Below the pieces are notes generated by a model. That model was given only the letters and a program-made list of their open reading frames with translations, did no database searches and was not told the origin of the DNA. A stretch of DNA of 64,000 nucleotides, from assembly GCA_033239125.1 (NCBI GenBank), contig BSWB01000004.1:119979235-120043234 (forward strand), written 5' to 3'. Made by a program: the position numbers and the translations under genes. Of this stretch, positions 21,549 through 32,861 are shown one piece after another; within the stretch, counting starts at the first letter, position 1; every line of letters begins with the position of its first letter. This DNA comes from Fagopyrum homotropicum (taxonomy: Eukaryota; Streptophyta; Magnoliopsida; Caryophyllales; Polygonaceae).

Positions 21549-21650
21549 CACGCCTCAACAGGTTTATCATGTTATACATTATCACGCCTCAACAAGTTTA
21601 TCATGTCATTCATTACCACGCCTCAATAGGCTAACACATGTTCATTTAAC
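21549..21650 (+). repeat. Three 34-bp tandem repeats
   Basis: The unit CACGCCTCAACAGGTTTATC plus 14 bases starts at 21549, 21583 and 21617, the last copy being diverged. The array lies in a block (21449-21575) that is an inverted relative of 18741-18870. Confidence 0.65.
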
Positions 21651-22840
21651 CATTTCTCATAGCCATTACTTGATATACACCATAATAAAATTAATCATGC
21701 TTTTGCACATCATAACATCATGCTCACCATAAAACACATCAAGCATGCTTCACACATAACACATCACAATGCATAACAACATTCACAATTCAACACAAAA
21801 AGATATAAATATCTTAGGCACGGGTTTCCTTTGATGATCCTTTACATATGTATATAGTTTGTTTACTTTACTGCTTGGTTTTTGTTTCTTAATCAATTCA
21901 TCAAAGTGAGACATCGCCTTTTTTTTTATGTGTTCAAACTTGACTCTCTATACTATAGCAAGTCTTGTTAGTATTTGCGAGACCTAGGGTTAATACTTCA
22001 GCCTCATTAGTGGAACACCACACAAAATCATTTTGTAATGATGACACTTTACTACACATGACCCTATACTTGTTTCTTGCTTTTTTCTTTTGTCAATGCA
22101 TGACATTATCTCCTTATTCCCAGATGGTTTAAACGAGGCAAAACATGGCCAATGAAACTTGTTTGGGGTTTCACAAAAAGTTCAATAAAGCTAGAAGGGG
22201 GCAAATTTAACAAAGACATGCCTCAAACATTTTCTCAAGTGTAAAAGCAAGAACAATTATTTATCGTCGAAAGAGAGTCAGTCGTAAGTTCTAGATAATC
22301 AAAGAATATCGGAGATCACTCATGGAAAAGAAAACACAAACAATATGAGTACGACTTAATGAATTATCATAAGGTCATGTCATGAAAATTACTCATTAGT
22401 TCTTATACCCAACACTATATGGAATATTCAAAGTTAAAGAGAGGGATTTCAAGCATTGCCAACTGATATAGAGTCATACAACGTTATCAAATTTACACGG
22501 AAGCATATAGCGTAGAAACATAAGATGCTCGTTAATTATATATGCTTGCTAATATAACAGGGGACAACCGATCTGCCAATAGGTGTCAGTCAATCGACTT
22601 CCCCTTTTACAAATAGGAGAGAAAATGTATAAACGTGAATGTAAATACAAATAAGTTTTGTGCTCAATTTGATCGACTAGTAGGGGGTCTATCGATCGAT
22701 TGAGGCTAAATCAAATAGAGAGAATACTGAAAGTAGCCGTGAAATTTTGAAGAAGATAGGATTTTTTATATTTTTAAAAGATGAAACTATTTTTTACGCA
22801 CTCCATAATTTATTTTTTTGAAACAAAGGTAAGAAAATTT
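21651..22840. other. Noncoding AT-rich stretch, unassigned
   Basis: No ORF, LTR end, PBS or strong repeat was found. A short group of GATCGA words occurs at 22670-22700. Confidence 0.3.
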
Positions 22841-22846
22841 GGGGAG

Positions 22847-23480
22847 TCAGTTTCTAGAAACTGGCCGTCCTAAAACATCCTTTTGGATGAGGTGTTCAAC
22901 ATCAACTAGAAGTGCAACGTCATCTGCGATTGGATTGTGTCCATGCAGCGCGAGTCTGTCAGCGACAATGTTGATTTCCTTGAAAATATGATGAGCACTA
23001 GAATGCATGATGCCCGAGATCATGGAGGATATATCTAAGATGATCATGCCCGTCTCTCATGGTGGTTTCTAAACTTTGTTGATCGAATTAATGAACATCA
23101 AATTATCTCCTTCAATCTCAATGGATGTAGCACCTAGGCTTGCAACCTTTGTTAGGCCCTCCCGAAGAACGAAAGCTTTTGCCTTTCAAAACAAATTCGG
23201 CAATGCATCTTCCTTTCCCTACAGCTAGAGGAGTTGCAAGAATATTTTGAATGATATATCCAAAAGCATATTAGTTCGACGAGTTTCTAGAGGCATCAAA
23301 GTTTAATTTGACATATCCCTCCCGCGGTCTTTTCCATTTGATGTCTTTGTTTTTTCTTCTTTGTTTCGGTTGTTTGATGTTGTTCATAGTCAGATCTATA
23401 TTGGCTTTTTTGCAGTCATTTATACGATTCAATGCAATCCGCTTCAAATTTTGTTGTGCCTTTTCTTATTGAATATATTT
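22847..23480 (-). pseudogene. RNase H-like (RVT_3) fragment, probably end of a LINE
   Basis: Translating the minus strand across frames gives the plant RVT_3 pattern. A linker ends NKDIKWKRPREGYVKLNFDA (about 23330). A glycine-poor remnant of the first strand pair follows, then EAKALREGLTKVASLGATSI-like sequence, EGDNLMFINSINK, and finally HHIFKEINIVADRLALHGH (about 22930-22990). Such domains occur at the C-terminus of plant LINEs and in At1g65750-like proteins. At least three frameshifts and two stops are present. No poly-A tail or TSD was identified. Confidence 0.6.
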
Positions 23481-23509
23481 TGATTCTTTCCAACTAGATA
23501 TTCCACCAT

Positions 23510-23917
23510 ATGACCACTAATTGCCTTAACTGTGATGTGGAAATGTTTTATGTAAGTTCAATAAGAATATCAATTAGATTTTGTTTGGTTATGTCATGTT
23601 TACACAACATTGTTATAATTTTTGCATTATCAATTGATGAGGGACCATCCTTAACACCACCTCAAGGACTAGCCACTAGATCAAGGGCCAAGGTATCAAA
23701 AGAGAATACAACCAGATCATCTTTGAGTCCACACATCGAAGGAGCTATCACTAGAACAAGAATAAAGGTCATCTATGAGGAAATTGCTAGCTTATTGGCA
23801 ACATGTGCACTTAAAGAGACTTCACTCATACCTAAATCTTCTTTAGTGACATTGTTGGCTATTGTTGAAGGACCATACAAGGACCAAGATGATCAAACAA
23901 GCATAGAAGGTGGCTAG
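23510..23917 (+). pseudogene. ORF resembling the TRSRAK tail after Ty3/gypsy integrase
   Basis: A 135-codon frame. Residues from about 45 read DEGPSLTPPQGLATRSRAKV and later GAITRTRIKVIYEE. The GPxTRSRAK block is typical of the C-terminal end of several Ty3/gypsy polyproteins, here present twice. No integrase core is visible upstream, so the rest is deleted or unrecognisable. The assignment is tentative. Confidence 0.4.
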
Positions 23918-23944
23918 GACGAATAAAGAGTTCTAGAGAAGAAA

Positions 23945-25400
23945 AACTTCGGTCGTGAGGACCAAAATCTCGTCCGAGATTTTATGCAGATTGACCGAGA
24001 TTTGTATCCTGTCGAGATTCATAAGATCCGGTTGCGATCTTATTAGTTATAGATATCTTTTATTATTTTACTATATGTAAGACTCTAAAACATTCTAAAG
24101 GTATTTGTTGATTAGAAGGCTTGTGTAAGGTTGAAGAAGAGATGGTTAAGGTAAGCTCTTCGTTAAGGGGTTTTGACACATAATTAGTCAAGGTTCTTTG
24201 CAAGAATACCTTGGTTTTTATCTTCTGATATTTCCATCAATTTGATTCCATATTATCATCTTTTTATCTATCCATTATCATTCCATCAAAATCACGTTCT
24301 TTTGTTTGAGTTTCCCCAAATCTCGGCCCGTACCTAGAATCTCACCCGAGATTCCCGACCGTGATTCGTTCTCAGAGATAGTTCATGGACATTCGATCTA
24401 GATTGAAAACCGCGGCATCAACCCCGCATAAAAGTTGTATCATAGTTCAGTCGATTGATGTTCGTCTCAGGTTTGAGTGTTTTTTGAGTCTCATAAAAAT
24501 TGAGTCTTTTCTTATTGTGATTACTTTGCGAGATTATTTGAGTTTAACGTGCATTGACTTGTGTCTGTTGGAAAAGAGAGAAACACCATATCCAAACACA
24601 AACAAACCATTAGCCTCGAACGAAACCTCGCCCGACCTTACTGAAATTTCGCCAAGCATAAAGTTGAGATTTTTACGTTACTTGTTCCCCAAGTTTCGTG
24701 AATTTTCTCTATCCCATTGAAGATCATATATTTATTGGATTATAGTCAAATTTAATAAATATCCAACTGCTTATTTAAGAAGGAAAGAGATTTATAAGAT
24801 ATTATTGTTTAGATCTTATCTAGTAAGTGAGATCTTATCATATCCATTCAATCCTAACCGAATATCTTTTTCAAACAACTATATATTCGACTCTCCCCAC
24901 CTACAACAAATCCTAATATCCATTCCCCTGCGGTTATTCCTATAACTCCACAAAAAGGCCCAAACACATAATCCTAATTTCCAAATTATTTGTCAAACTT
25001 GCCCCGTAAGGTTGAAGGAAGCCTTTGAATTAAGAAAGTGTTGCGATCCAACTGAGAACGATCAACAAAGCAACAAGGGAGGAATATATCCCTGAGAATA
25101 TTGTTGATTGTCGACGTTCATTGTCGAATTGAAAATCTCAACAAGATATTACAAAATCTCGGCCAAAATTTTGACCGTGAATCGCTATTGTTGTGAATTT
25201 TTTCTAGAACTTTTTGAGGCATAATCTAAAGAATTGAAGTGAACCTTATGCAAGAATATGTCCAGAAAAGAAGTTCTATACCATCCTTAACCTAGTACTT
25301 AGCCTTACTGTCCATACAATATCGATCTCGCGTAACCTGAGATAATCTCCGCCGATATTTCACAATTTTGACTGAGATTTTCCCCAGTCGAGATCGAAAC
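23945..25400 (+). promoter_or_regulatory. Noncoding region with type-D palindromes
   Basis: AAAATCTCG-TC-CGAGATTTT (23964-23983) is a perfect 9-bp-arm palindrome. Related words follow: GACCGAGATTT, TGTCGAGATT, AATCTCGGCCCG (24323), AATCTCACCCGAGATT plus GACCGTGATTCG (24346-24372), AATCTCGGCC plus GACCGTGAATCG (25157-25185), and degenerate ones near 25330-25400. No LTR ends were recognised, but the arrangement mimics the Athila motif groups. Confidence 0.45.
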
Positions 25401-25534
25401 CAAACTCGGCAATCTCTCTCTCCAACTACATAAGTTCAAGGTATGTAATTCTCTCTTCTTAATCTCTTATGTGCCTTTTTCTAGCCTCTTTCTACTCTAA
25501 AAATTCAGTCAATTTCTTTGGGTGTGTTAGGTTG

Positions 25535-25910
25535 TGATATGAACCACCGAGGCTCGAACTTGAGGATCCACCGGCGCAATCGTCCTCCTTCTTTAGACTC
25601 GAAAATTCAACCAAACCAGTGGCAAAAACAGATAAAATTTAGACTCGAGAAGGGATGATGGTAGATGGATCGAAATCCGGATACGGCAAGCAAATTCCCC
25701 TTGGCCTCGCACCTTTAAGGACCCTTAGCTCGACCCAACGACCCAACATGGCTACAAGATGGACTGGAAAACATGAGCCAAGGGTGTAGTCTTGGCCAAG
25801 GAGTTGGGTGTGCATGCAAAGCTCGACTTGGTCGTTTCATAGACGCTTGTGGATATTTCTTCGGCTTGAACGGGCGTCTCTTGGGTAGATGTCGGGGTGG
25901 TCCGAGAATC
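25535..25910 (-). repeat. Family D LTR copy 1, truncated
   Basis: Starts TGATATGAACCACCGAGGC, matching TGATGTGAACCACC at 52677. Central parts are missing (joined to AAGGACCCTTAGCTCGACCC) and so is the U3 end, where the sequence jumps from GGTGGTCCGAGAATCC into the internal region. Confidence 0.65.
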
Positions 25911-26808
25911 CTACAATATACAAAGGTAAATTAGTACGAGCAAATGAAGTCAACAAAGACATGTCAGAATTATAAATTAGAAGGAAAGAAATGTCACTTC
26001 CCTTAGGACTCATGTTGTTGTTAGTTGCTCGATCTAAAGGAGTAGGATTGGATAGTATAGGGACGAATAAGGTGTCTTCGTCCCACGTTTTTGCATTGAC
26101 CAAAACCTCCTCAATCACTTCCTTTTTAGGCTCTTTACCTAGCTCGGTTGGGGAAGGTGTTGGTTCGTTTGACGTCTCGTCTTGCCTTGTCTTGACTTCA
26201 AGTAATGTGAACACGGCCTTGTTCGGTCGGGGAAGGTGTTGGTTCCTTCGACGTCTCATCTTGCCTTGTCTTGACTTCAAGTAATGTGAACATGGGTTGT
26301 TCAAGTGCAAGCTTGTACTCAAGGCTCTCAGGGATCACAACATCCTCCCTCTCTTCAAATGGATTGGTCCTCGGATTCAAATCATCCACATGAGCGAGTG
26401 TAGCAATAGGTGAGGGGTGGGGCTCAGGCGGTGGAAGGGGCAAGGGAGGAACCTCGGCTAAGATCTTTAGTATCGATTGAATGTGAACATCAATCTTACC
26501 TAATTGTTGAGGAGATAATCGTTATGTCTATGTCGATGATTCGCCTCCTCTTCTCGCTGTATGCGACGCCGGACATCCTCCTCTTGACGTCGAGCCTCTT
26601 CTTCACGTTGTTGGGCTTCTCGCTTTTTCCGTCGTTGTCGACGTGCTTCATAGACCGCTTCGGCAAGCACGTCATCCATGCCATGCATATGACAACGTCC
26701 TTCGTTGTAAGCTCGAAGGGCAAACTTGATGTCATCCTTGGTTATCTCGTGGTACCTCGGCACAAGTCTTCCGTGAGAAATAAGCATACCTATACACAAC
26801 ACAAACAA
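25837..26808 (-). pseudogene. Family D ORF, copy 1, decayed
   Basis: Same protein as the 53254-54861 ORF. It starts at MLISHGRLVPRYHEITKDD near 26808, continues through an Arg/Glu-rich coiled-coil part (to about 26500), a Pro-rich part with NPFEERED (about 26350), then TLLEVKTRQDE and the NMSPKGSD block. It carries at least two frameshifts and a 79-bp direct duplication (from 26150 and 26229). It holds only one copy of the 145-residue unit. The left end is fused to LTR remnants by deletion. Confidence 0.65.
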
Positions 26809-27290
26809 ATATCTGACAAACTCGTTAGGTTAGTAAATAAACACAGGTCCATGAAATTACTCCGTGAACTAAACCAACACAAAATAAATACACTAAATCG
26901 GTTAGTGATCTCTCTCTCACCTCCCTCGTATTTTACTTGCTTACAACACTCAATGTGTTTACACACCCTCTCCTTTTCCTTGCGTTTTAAAAGCAAGCTC
27001 TTGCTCACCTTTTCCAATGCACAAAGGCGATGCACTCCACACAACAAGCACTCAAGCAAAACAAACACAAAATCAGCTTCTCAAGCTAGCTCAACACAAT
27101 TAAGCTCAAACTATCTCAAAATTCACCAAGTGCACACGCTACAAATAATACCAAAAGAACCACAACAAACACGAGCCTTCCGGCGACTATTTGCCTAGTC
27201 CTCAACAAGTATTAGCAAATGCAATTAATCAAGTGAATTCCCGGTGTGCGGGTTGTGTTTAGGCCGGGATAGAACTCACTCAAGGGTAGG
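26809..27290 (-). other. Family D 5' untranslated region, copy 1, part
   Basis: AC-rich noncoding DNA closely similar to 54862-55310. It is cut by the insertion of element A at 27291-27295 and continues at 52017-52660. Confidence 0.6.
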
Positions 27291-27295
27291 ACAAG

Positions 27296-28225
27296 TGATG
27301 CGCTCTTCGTTAGTTGAAGGCGAGGATCCACCGGTGTTGTTCCTTCCGACCAATTCTTTTTTTGATTTTTTTTATTGATGGGATATGCCAAGCAAGTATC
27401 GTCTAACCTCGCACCTTGGATCTCCTTGGCTCGAGATCTTCTTTCCTAGGATTCTCACTTCGGAAATTGGATCTCCTTTGTCCCCGAGCCTCTCACTGTA
27501 AGGACACCACTCGGCCTCTCACCTTGTGGGTTCCGAAACTTTGGCCTCTCACCTTAGTCTCTAGGTTTGTTTTTCTCAAAGTGAAAACACAACTTTTGAT
27601 TGAGGATTCAACTCTATTTCGTGTCCAAAAGGTTTATAGGAGAGGCCTTATATAGGCAGAAAATTCTGCACTTAACTCCCAACAATAAAGGCTTACAAGC
27701 TCAAGAGTTCTGACATTAAACAAAGGGCAAACATAGGAATTTTCAACAATCAACTTCAAGCAAATAAATGGCCTAAAAACCATAAGTGTGGCCGGAAAAT
27801 TAGAGATCAAAGGGACCAAAATGTGGCTGAAAAATAAATCCCCAAAATGTGGTATTAATCTTCTTGAAAGGTTGGCTTAAGTACAAGTGAACATTTTATT
27901 TCACTTGTATTAATCAACCTTCATTTTTCCACAATATCATGCTTTAGTAGGCATCATATCATGAAATAAAATCAAGCATGACCACATAATATAAACAAAA
28001 AAGATTACAACTAAGGTTCAAGTTTAAGGTGATCCGGGATCCTCAATCCCCTCTAGCATGTTCACCAAGTGATAATCATGGACATCCTCAAATGCCGGAG
28101 CTCCAAAAGGATGGTAGGTCAATGTGGTTTGGCCTAGCATGCAGGCTCTAGCTCGAGTGAGAGGTGGTGTTGACCTCGGTGTTGTCACATCAGTCTCGTT
28201 GCTTAAGTCCGGCGGGCTCACATCA
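27296..28225 (-). repeat. 3' LTR of element A (930 bp)
   Basis: On the minus strand it starts TGATGTGAGCCCGCCGGAC and ends AAGAGCGCATCA. TATATAAGG lies at 27647-27655 (minus). The first about 200 bases of U3 are also coding for the polyprotein tail. Confidence 0.85.
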
Positions 28226-29725
28226 TCCCCTCCTCCTTGGAAAGGATTCGACCCCGAATCCGCCAACTCGTTCTCCGCATCCTCGACCTCATCACCTACA
28301 GAAAAAGGAGACAAATCAAAAACATTAAACACATTATGGACAATATGCTTAGTAGGAAGCTCAATGCGATATGCGTTATCGTTAATCTTCTCAAGGACCT
28401 AGAAAGGACCATCCGCTCTTGGGTTGAGCTTAGATTGCCGAATAGAGGGAAAGCGATCCTTCCTCAAATAGACCCACACAAGGTCTCCCTCCATGAAGAG
28501 CATTTCCCAGCACCCTTTGTTGGATTGCTTGACATATTGCTCGGTACGCTTTTCTAATTGTACTCGGACTCGCTCATGAAAACCTTTCACAAACTCAGCT
28601 CTAGATTTCCCATCGACATCAACGGGTTGCGGAGCCGGTTGAGGAATCAAATCTAGTGGAGAAAGAGGGTTCTTGCCATAAACAATTTCAAAAGGGGACT
28701 TCTTGGTCGCAGAATGAATAGCCCGGTTGTATGCAAACTCCACAAAGGGCAAACAATCCTCCCACCTGCACAAGTTAGTATCCATCATAGTACGAATCAA
28801 AGTGCCAAGAGTCCGGTTTACTACCTCAGTTTAACCATCCGTTTGGGGATGACAAGAAGTCGAAAAACACAACTTTGTCCCCATCTTGTCCCTAAGTGTC
28901 TTCCAAAAATAACTAAGGAATTTACAGTCTCGGTCTGACACAATTGACTTAGGTATTCCTTGTCGCTTCACAATATGCTCAAAGAAAAGGTTAGCCATAT
29001 TAGACGCATCATCAGATTCACTACAAGCAATAAAATGCGCCATCATAGAAAACCTATCAACAACCACAAAAATGGAATCATGTCCTCTCCTAGAACGAGG
29101 TAATCCTAGGACAAAATCCATGGAAATGTCTTCCCAAGTTGAGCTAGCAATAGGCAAAGGTAAGTATAATCCATGTGGGTTAGCCTTAGACTTAGCCTTA
29201 TGACAAGTTACACAACTAGCACAACATCTCTCTACATCATTTCTTATCTTAGGCCGATAAAAGTGCTCCCTCAATATGCCTAAAGTCTTAATAACCCCAA
29301 AATGACCCATCAATCCCCCTCCATGGGCCTCTAAAAAAAGCTCTCAAAGAACAAGTAGGAAAACATAACCTAGAAGCTCTAAACAAATATCCATCATGAA
29401 TATAATAACTACTAGCATGGTAGTCACTACTAGAGCGTAAACAAAGCGCAAAAATGTCCCGGAGGTCAATATCAAGAGCATATAAATCACGAATCAGTCC
29501 AAAACCCAAAACACATGCATCTAAAGAATAGAGAAGTGTGTATCTATGAGATAATACATCAACTATGATGTTGTCCTTTCCCTTCTTGTAGCGCACAACA
29601 TATGGAAAAGCCTCAATATACTCAACCCAATGTGCATGGCGTTTATTCAGCTTGGCTTGTCCTCTCAAATACTTCAATGACTCGTGATCAGAGTGTATAA
29701 CAAACTCACGAGGTAAAAGATAGTG
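28024..29725 (-). pseudogene. pol: Element A pol 3' part: end of RNase H, integrase and tail
   Basis: Continues from the insertion point of element 3 with LPREFVIHSDHESLKYL, then NKRHAHWVEY (RNase H end). The integrase zinc domain includes GLMGHFGV-like residues (about 29305) and CCASCVTC. The core has SMDFVLGLPRSRRG, IVSDRDCKF and HPQTDG-TEVVNR, with a stop at about 28833 in place of Gln. Then come FAYNRAIHSATKKSPFEIVYG and the KLNPRADGPF tail with a second stop near 28395. No chromodomain follows. The tail NVFDLSPFSVGDE, NPFQGGGDDVSPP and PLTRARA ends GIEDPGSP at 28024. The last about 65 codons lie in the LTR. Confidence 0.85.
28226..28241 (-). promoter_or_regulatory. Polypurine tract of element A, inside coding sequence
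   Basis: On minus, CCAAGGAGGAGGGGA stands directly before the LTR start and at the same time encodes the QGGGDD residues of the integrase tail. Confidence 0.75.
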
Positions 29726-30330
29726 CTCTGTTCGCCCCTAAAGGTGTGTGCAAATAAGCTTTAAATTTATAAAACTAGAATCAAGCAAGCGAACCCGCAG
29801 TGTACGGATCGACGTAGTTAAGCAAGAATTCCAGAGTATCAAACACAGGGATTTGGGTGGGAGCAAATTCAATTGCAGATTATCAAGCGAGTAAATATGA
29901 GAGTTTTTGCAAATATTGGGAAAACAACAATCCTAAAGATCCAAGTATCCAGCTGTGGCAATCGATTCAAGATATACTAATGATATAAAGACAGAGTTGA
30001 GATATGCAAAGGTATACTAATGTAAGGTAATCGTACGGTGAAGTTCCAAAAACCTTATATGACTCACCTACAAGACACTCTCTATACAAGTTGTTGAGGC
30101 TTCAATATAGAAAGGTTCTAAAGGCAAGAATTAATGTCAAATACCCAAACTTGTAATCCAAGGATCAAGAATAACTTAACCGATTACGGTTGTGACACTC
30201 ACAATCGAGGTAGAGGTTGTTGAGGCTTCACTACCACCTAGAAAAGGCAAGCCTAAACTAAGTTAAAGCAAATCTTTAACTTTGGATTAAAGTAAAAGCA
30301 GGTTCGTAAACTTAAGGGAAATTACGGGCA

Positions 30331-30381
30331 GATCTTGAGACTCCACGGCCGTGGAACTCAAGAACAAACCGTGATTTAGGG
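30331..30381 (-). promoter_or_regulatory. Type-B palindrome unit in U5 of element 3
   Basis: TCCACG-GC-CGTGGA (30342-30355) with half-sites ATTACGGGCAG and AACCGTGATTTAG on either side. It is missing from the 5' LTR because of the 724-bp deletion. Confidence 0.6.
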
Positions 30382-31031
30382 TTCATCGACGATTCTCTCA
30401 AACTCTCAGGGTCTAATCTGTTTACGATCGATCTATCATCATCTAAGACAAAACTATCAACCCTTCACCTTAGAATTGTTAAGGGTTTTTAGCCAATAAC
30501 ATTCATGTTGATATCAAATTCAAAGATTAAAAGATTGAAAGATGGAAACTTCCGAAAACTTTCAATAAACTTCAAACCAATCTCAAAGTCACAATCAAGA
30601 ACGAATACTGTCAATAGATTCAGAATAAACCAAACAAACACAATCTTAGGAAAGAAGGAAGAACGGGATGTCAATCCGTCTTCTAAATCAAACCTAAACA
30701 AGAAGAGAAATCTTCTTGCAACAATCTTCTAAAAGCTTCGATCTTCCGCCAATCCGGAAATCTCAACAACAATCTCCACCAAAAGTGCGAGATTAGGGCA
30801 AATCCCAACACGAACTTCGATCTATAATGAGATGTAAATGCTTCCAAACGAGGGTTTGTGCCGCTAAGTGAAGGCGTAAGCCAAGGTCTAAAGCGAGGTC
30901 GCAAAGTGCGTCTAAGCGGAGATGACGGAATTTCTCTTCGTCCGTCTTTTTATAGGGCAAGATAAAATATCGGCCCGGCCCAATCTTCAAAAGATCGTGG
31001 CTTCAAATGTGGCGAAAAAGATCGCCAAGAT

Positions 31032-31220
31032 CACGGTCGTGGAAGGTTCCACGACCGTAATTTAGAGCGTGGAAAGTGTCACGGTTTGAACCATGGATTC
31101 CACGACCGTAATAGTTACTGGAATGCATCACGCCTCTCTTTGCAAGGTTCCACGGCCGTGGAACTAAACGTGGTTTGTAGTACGGCCGTATTTTAGAGCA
31201 TGGTTTAGGGCAAGAACGTG
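31032..31220 (-). promoter_or_regulatory. Type-B palindrome cluster in U3 of element 3
   Basis: About ten full or half motifs in 190 bases: TCACGGTCGTGGAA, TTCCACGACCGTAA (twice), TTCCACGGCCGTGGAA (31150-31161 core), GTACGGCCGTA and single CACGG or CGTGG words, at roughly 12-30 base spacing. It stands just upstream of the TATA box (30946-30954, minus). The same cluster is at 43122-43300 in the 5' LTR. Confidence 0.65.
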
Positions 31221-31498
31221 ATTCTTCCCTAGCCTCGTGCACTCCTCAAGTTGAACTCCATTTTGCTCCTAATAATGCCCTCAATCCATGGACATACTCA
31301 ATCAACTCTTCTTTGCTCGATTTCGTTCGGAAATGACTCTCAATCACCTATAATCAACATAAAGCTAGTGTAGACATCCATATTGACAATATAGGCAAAC
31401 TAGCTCACAAATGCAACAATGCTAAATCAAAGACTATCAATATGAATCAAATACACTTAGAAAACGTGCCTAAAATATCACAATATTTCATGCTAACA

Positions 31499-31537
31499 AA
31501 TAACCCCATACTTAACACTTGCTTGTCCCTAAGCAAG
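31499..31537 (-). promoter_or_regulatory. Stem-loop and polypurine tract of element 3
   Basis: On minus, CTTGCTT-AGGGAC-AAGCAAG (31518-31537) is followed by AAGTATGGGGTTATT, then the LTR. The hairpin is identical to the one before the LTR of element 1. Confidence 0.65.
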
Positions 31538-32861
31538 GTCTTTCAAAAAGCTTTAAACAAGAGTTAGGATGAAATATGTGTACCTTCTCAAAGCAATACT
31601 TCTTTTGGAGGAATGTGCCTTCTAAAGAATAGATCATTCTCAAATCTTGCTTCAATCGTTTATAAGACTTTCATACACTTAATCAAAGAGTAAAGAGTAG
31701 AGAAAATTCATGAATTAATCAAACTTCTAAACAAGCATCATAACCTTCAAACATTATCAAAATCAATCATAAGAAACTTCAATTTAGATCACCAAGTCAT
31801 ATAACATTCTTTTGATCTTAAGGAGTTTCAAAAAAAGGTCTAGAATGTTAAAAGGGAAGGGAACTTTTAAGGAATGTGGTGCATGAATCCGGGAAAGTGG
31901 ACAACTACCCTTCTTCTTCTTTTGCGGTTTCCGCAACACTTCAACTTAGAACTTCGCTCTTCTTCCTTTCATTTTTCGACTTTACTTTTGGAGTTATGGA
32001 TAGAGGTGCACAAAAACCGAAGCCTAGGAGATTGGCGTTTCTCAATTTTTATGAGATGCCTCAAACCCTTAGCGCACATACCATAATCCGCTAGGAATAT
32101 CGCTCAATCCGACTTTGGCAAGACACAAACACCCGGCTATGTGAATGGTGCCGAGTTACTCATCATCATGATTGACTTCCCCAAACCTAGAATTTCTTTC
32201 TATTCTTTTGATTGCAAATAATTGCTCTCATGGCCCTCCCACATCAAACATGCCTTTTTCATTCACTTCTCCAAATTCCCGGATAGGTAAAAGAGGTCAA
32301 TATTTCAATGAGGAGCTAAAATGATCAAAGAAAGAAGAAAGCAAAATCGAATTGCCTTAATCATCTCATCAAGAAGTATAAGAACTTATAGTGTGATTTC
32401 AACTTCAATTTTTCAACATGATTTAGGTAACATTCATCACATTATGAAACTTGCAAAAGAGGTAAAATTCATTCATTCAAATTCTTTTCAATTCACAATT
32501 CTTTTAAGCATGCAATTGTCATCAAACTCAATTCACAAGTAGTGATTATCATGGAAATCATCTCAATTCATTAGAAGCACAAAATTTTCAAAATTTTTCA
32601 ATTTTTATGGGTTTTTTCATGTTCTTTTTCATGCAATGCGATAATGAAACGTGCAACAATATAATGAACATGCAAATAGTCTCGAATAGAAGCAAGCATA
32701 GTGAGTAAGAGTTATTACAAACTTTTAGTACATCCCACCCCATACTTAGGACGAACATTGTCCCTAATGTTCAGAAGAAAGAAAGAAAAGAAGAAAAGAA
32801 AAAGAAACTCACAAGGTGGTGGCGGAATGTCTAAAGCGAACGGTCAATCATCAAACTCTCA
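31538..32861 (-). other. 3' untranslated region of element 3
   Basis: Noncoding. It begins after the ORF with a second hairpin plus purine tract: GAACATT-GTCCCT-AATGTTC at 32753-32772 on plus, with CCCACCCCATACTT at 32734-32747. The rest is AT-rich and related to 4852-6122 of element 1. Confidence 0.6.

Larger units (their letters stand above)
29729..31498 (-). repeat. 3' LTR of element 3 (1,770 bp)
   Basis: On minus it starts TGTTAGCATGAAATATTGTG and ends TAGGGGCGAACA. U3 has the palindrome cluster 31032-31220, then TATAAAAAG at 30946-30954 (minus). U5 has one palindrome unit (30331-30381). The start and end are the same as in LTRs 48515-50207 and 59407-61040. Confidence 0.92.

Noticed and set aside
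24385..24720. 111-codon plus-strand ORF
   Set aside because: No recognisable motif, and it lies in an AT-rich segment with palindromic words. Not supported as a gene.
31032..31220. CRISPR-like array of short palindromic repeats
   Set aside because: Repeats are short, variable, unevenly spaced and mixed with half-sites. They lie in plant LTRs and even in coding sequence, and no cas-like gene exists.
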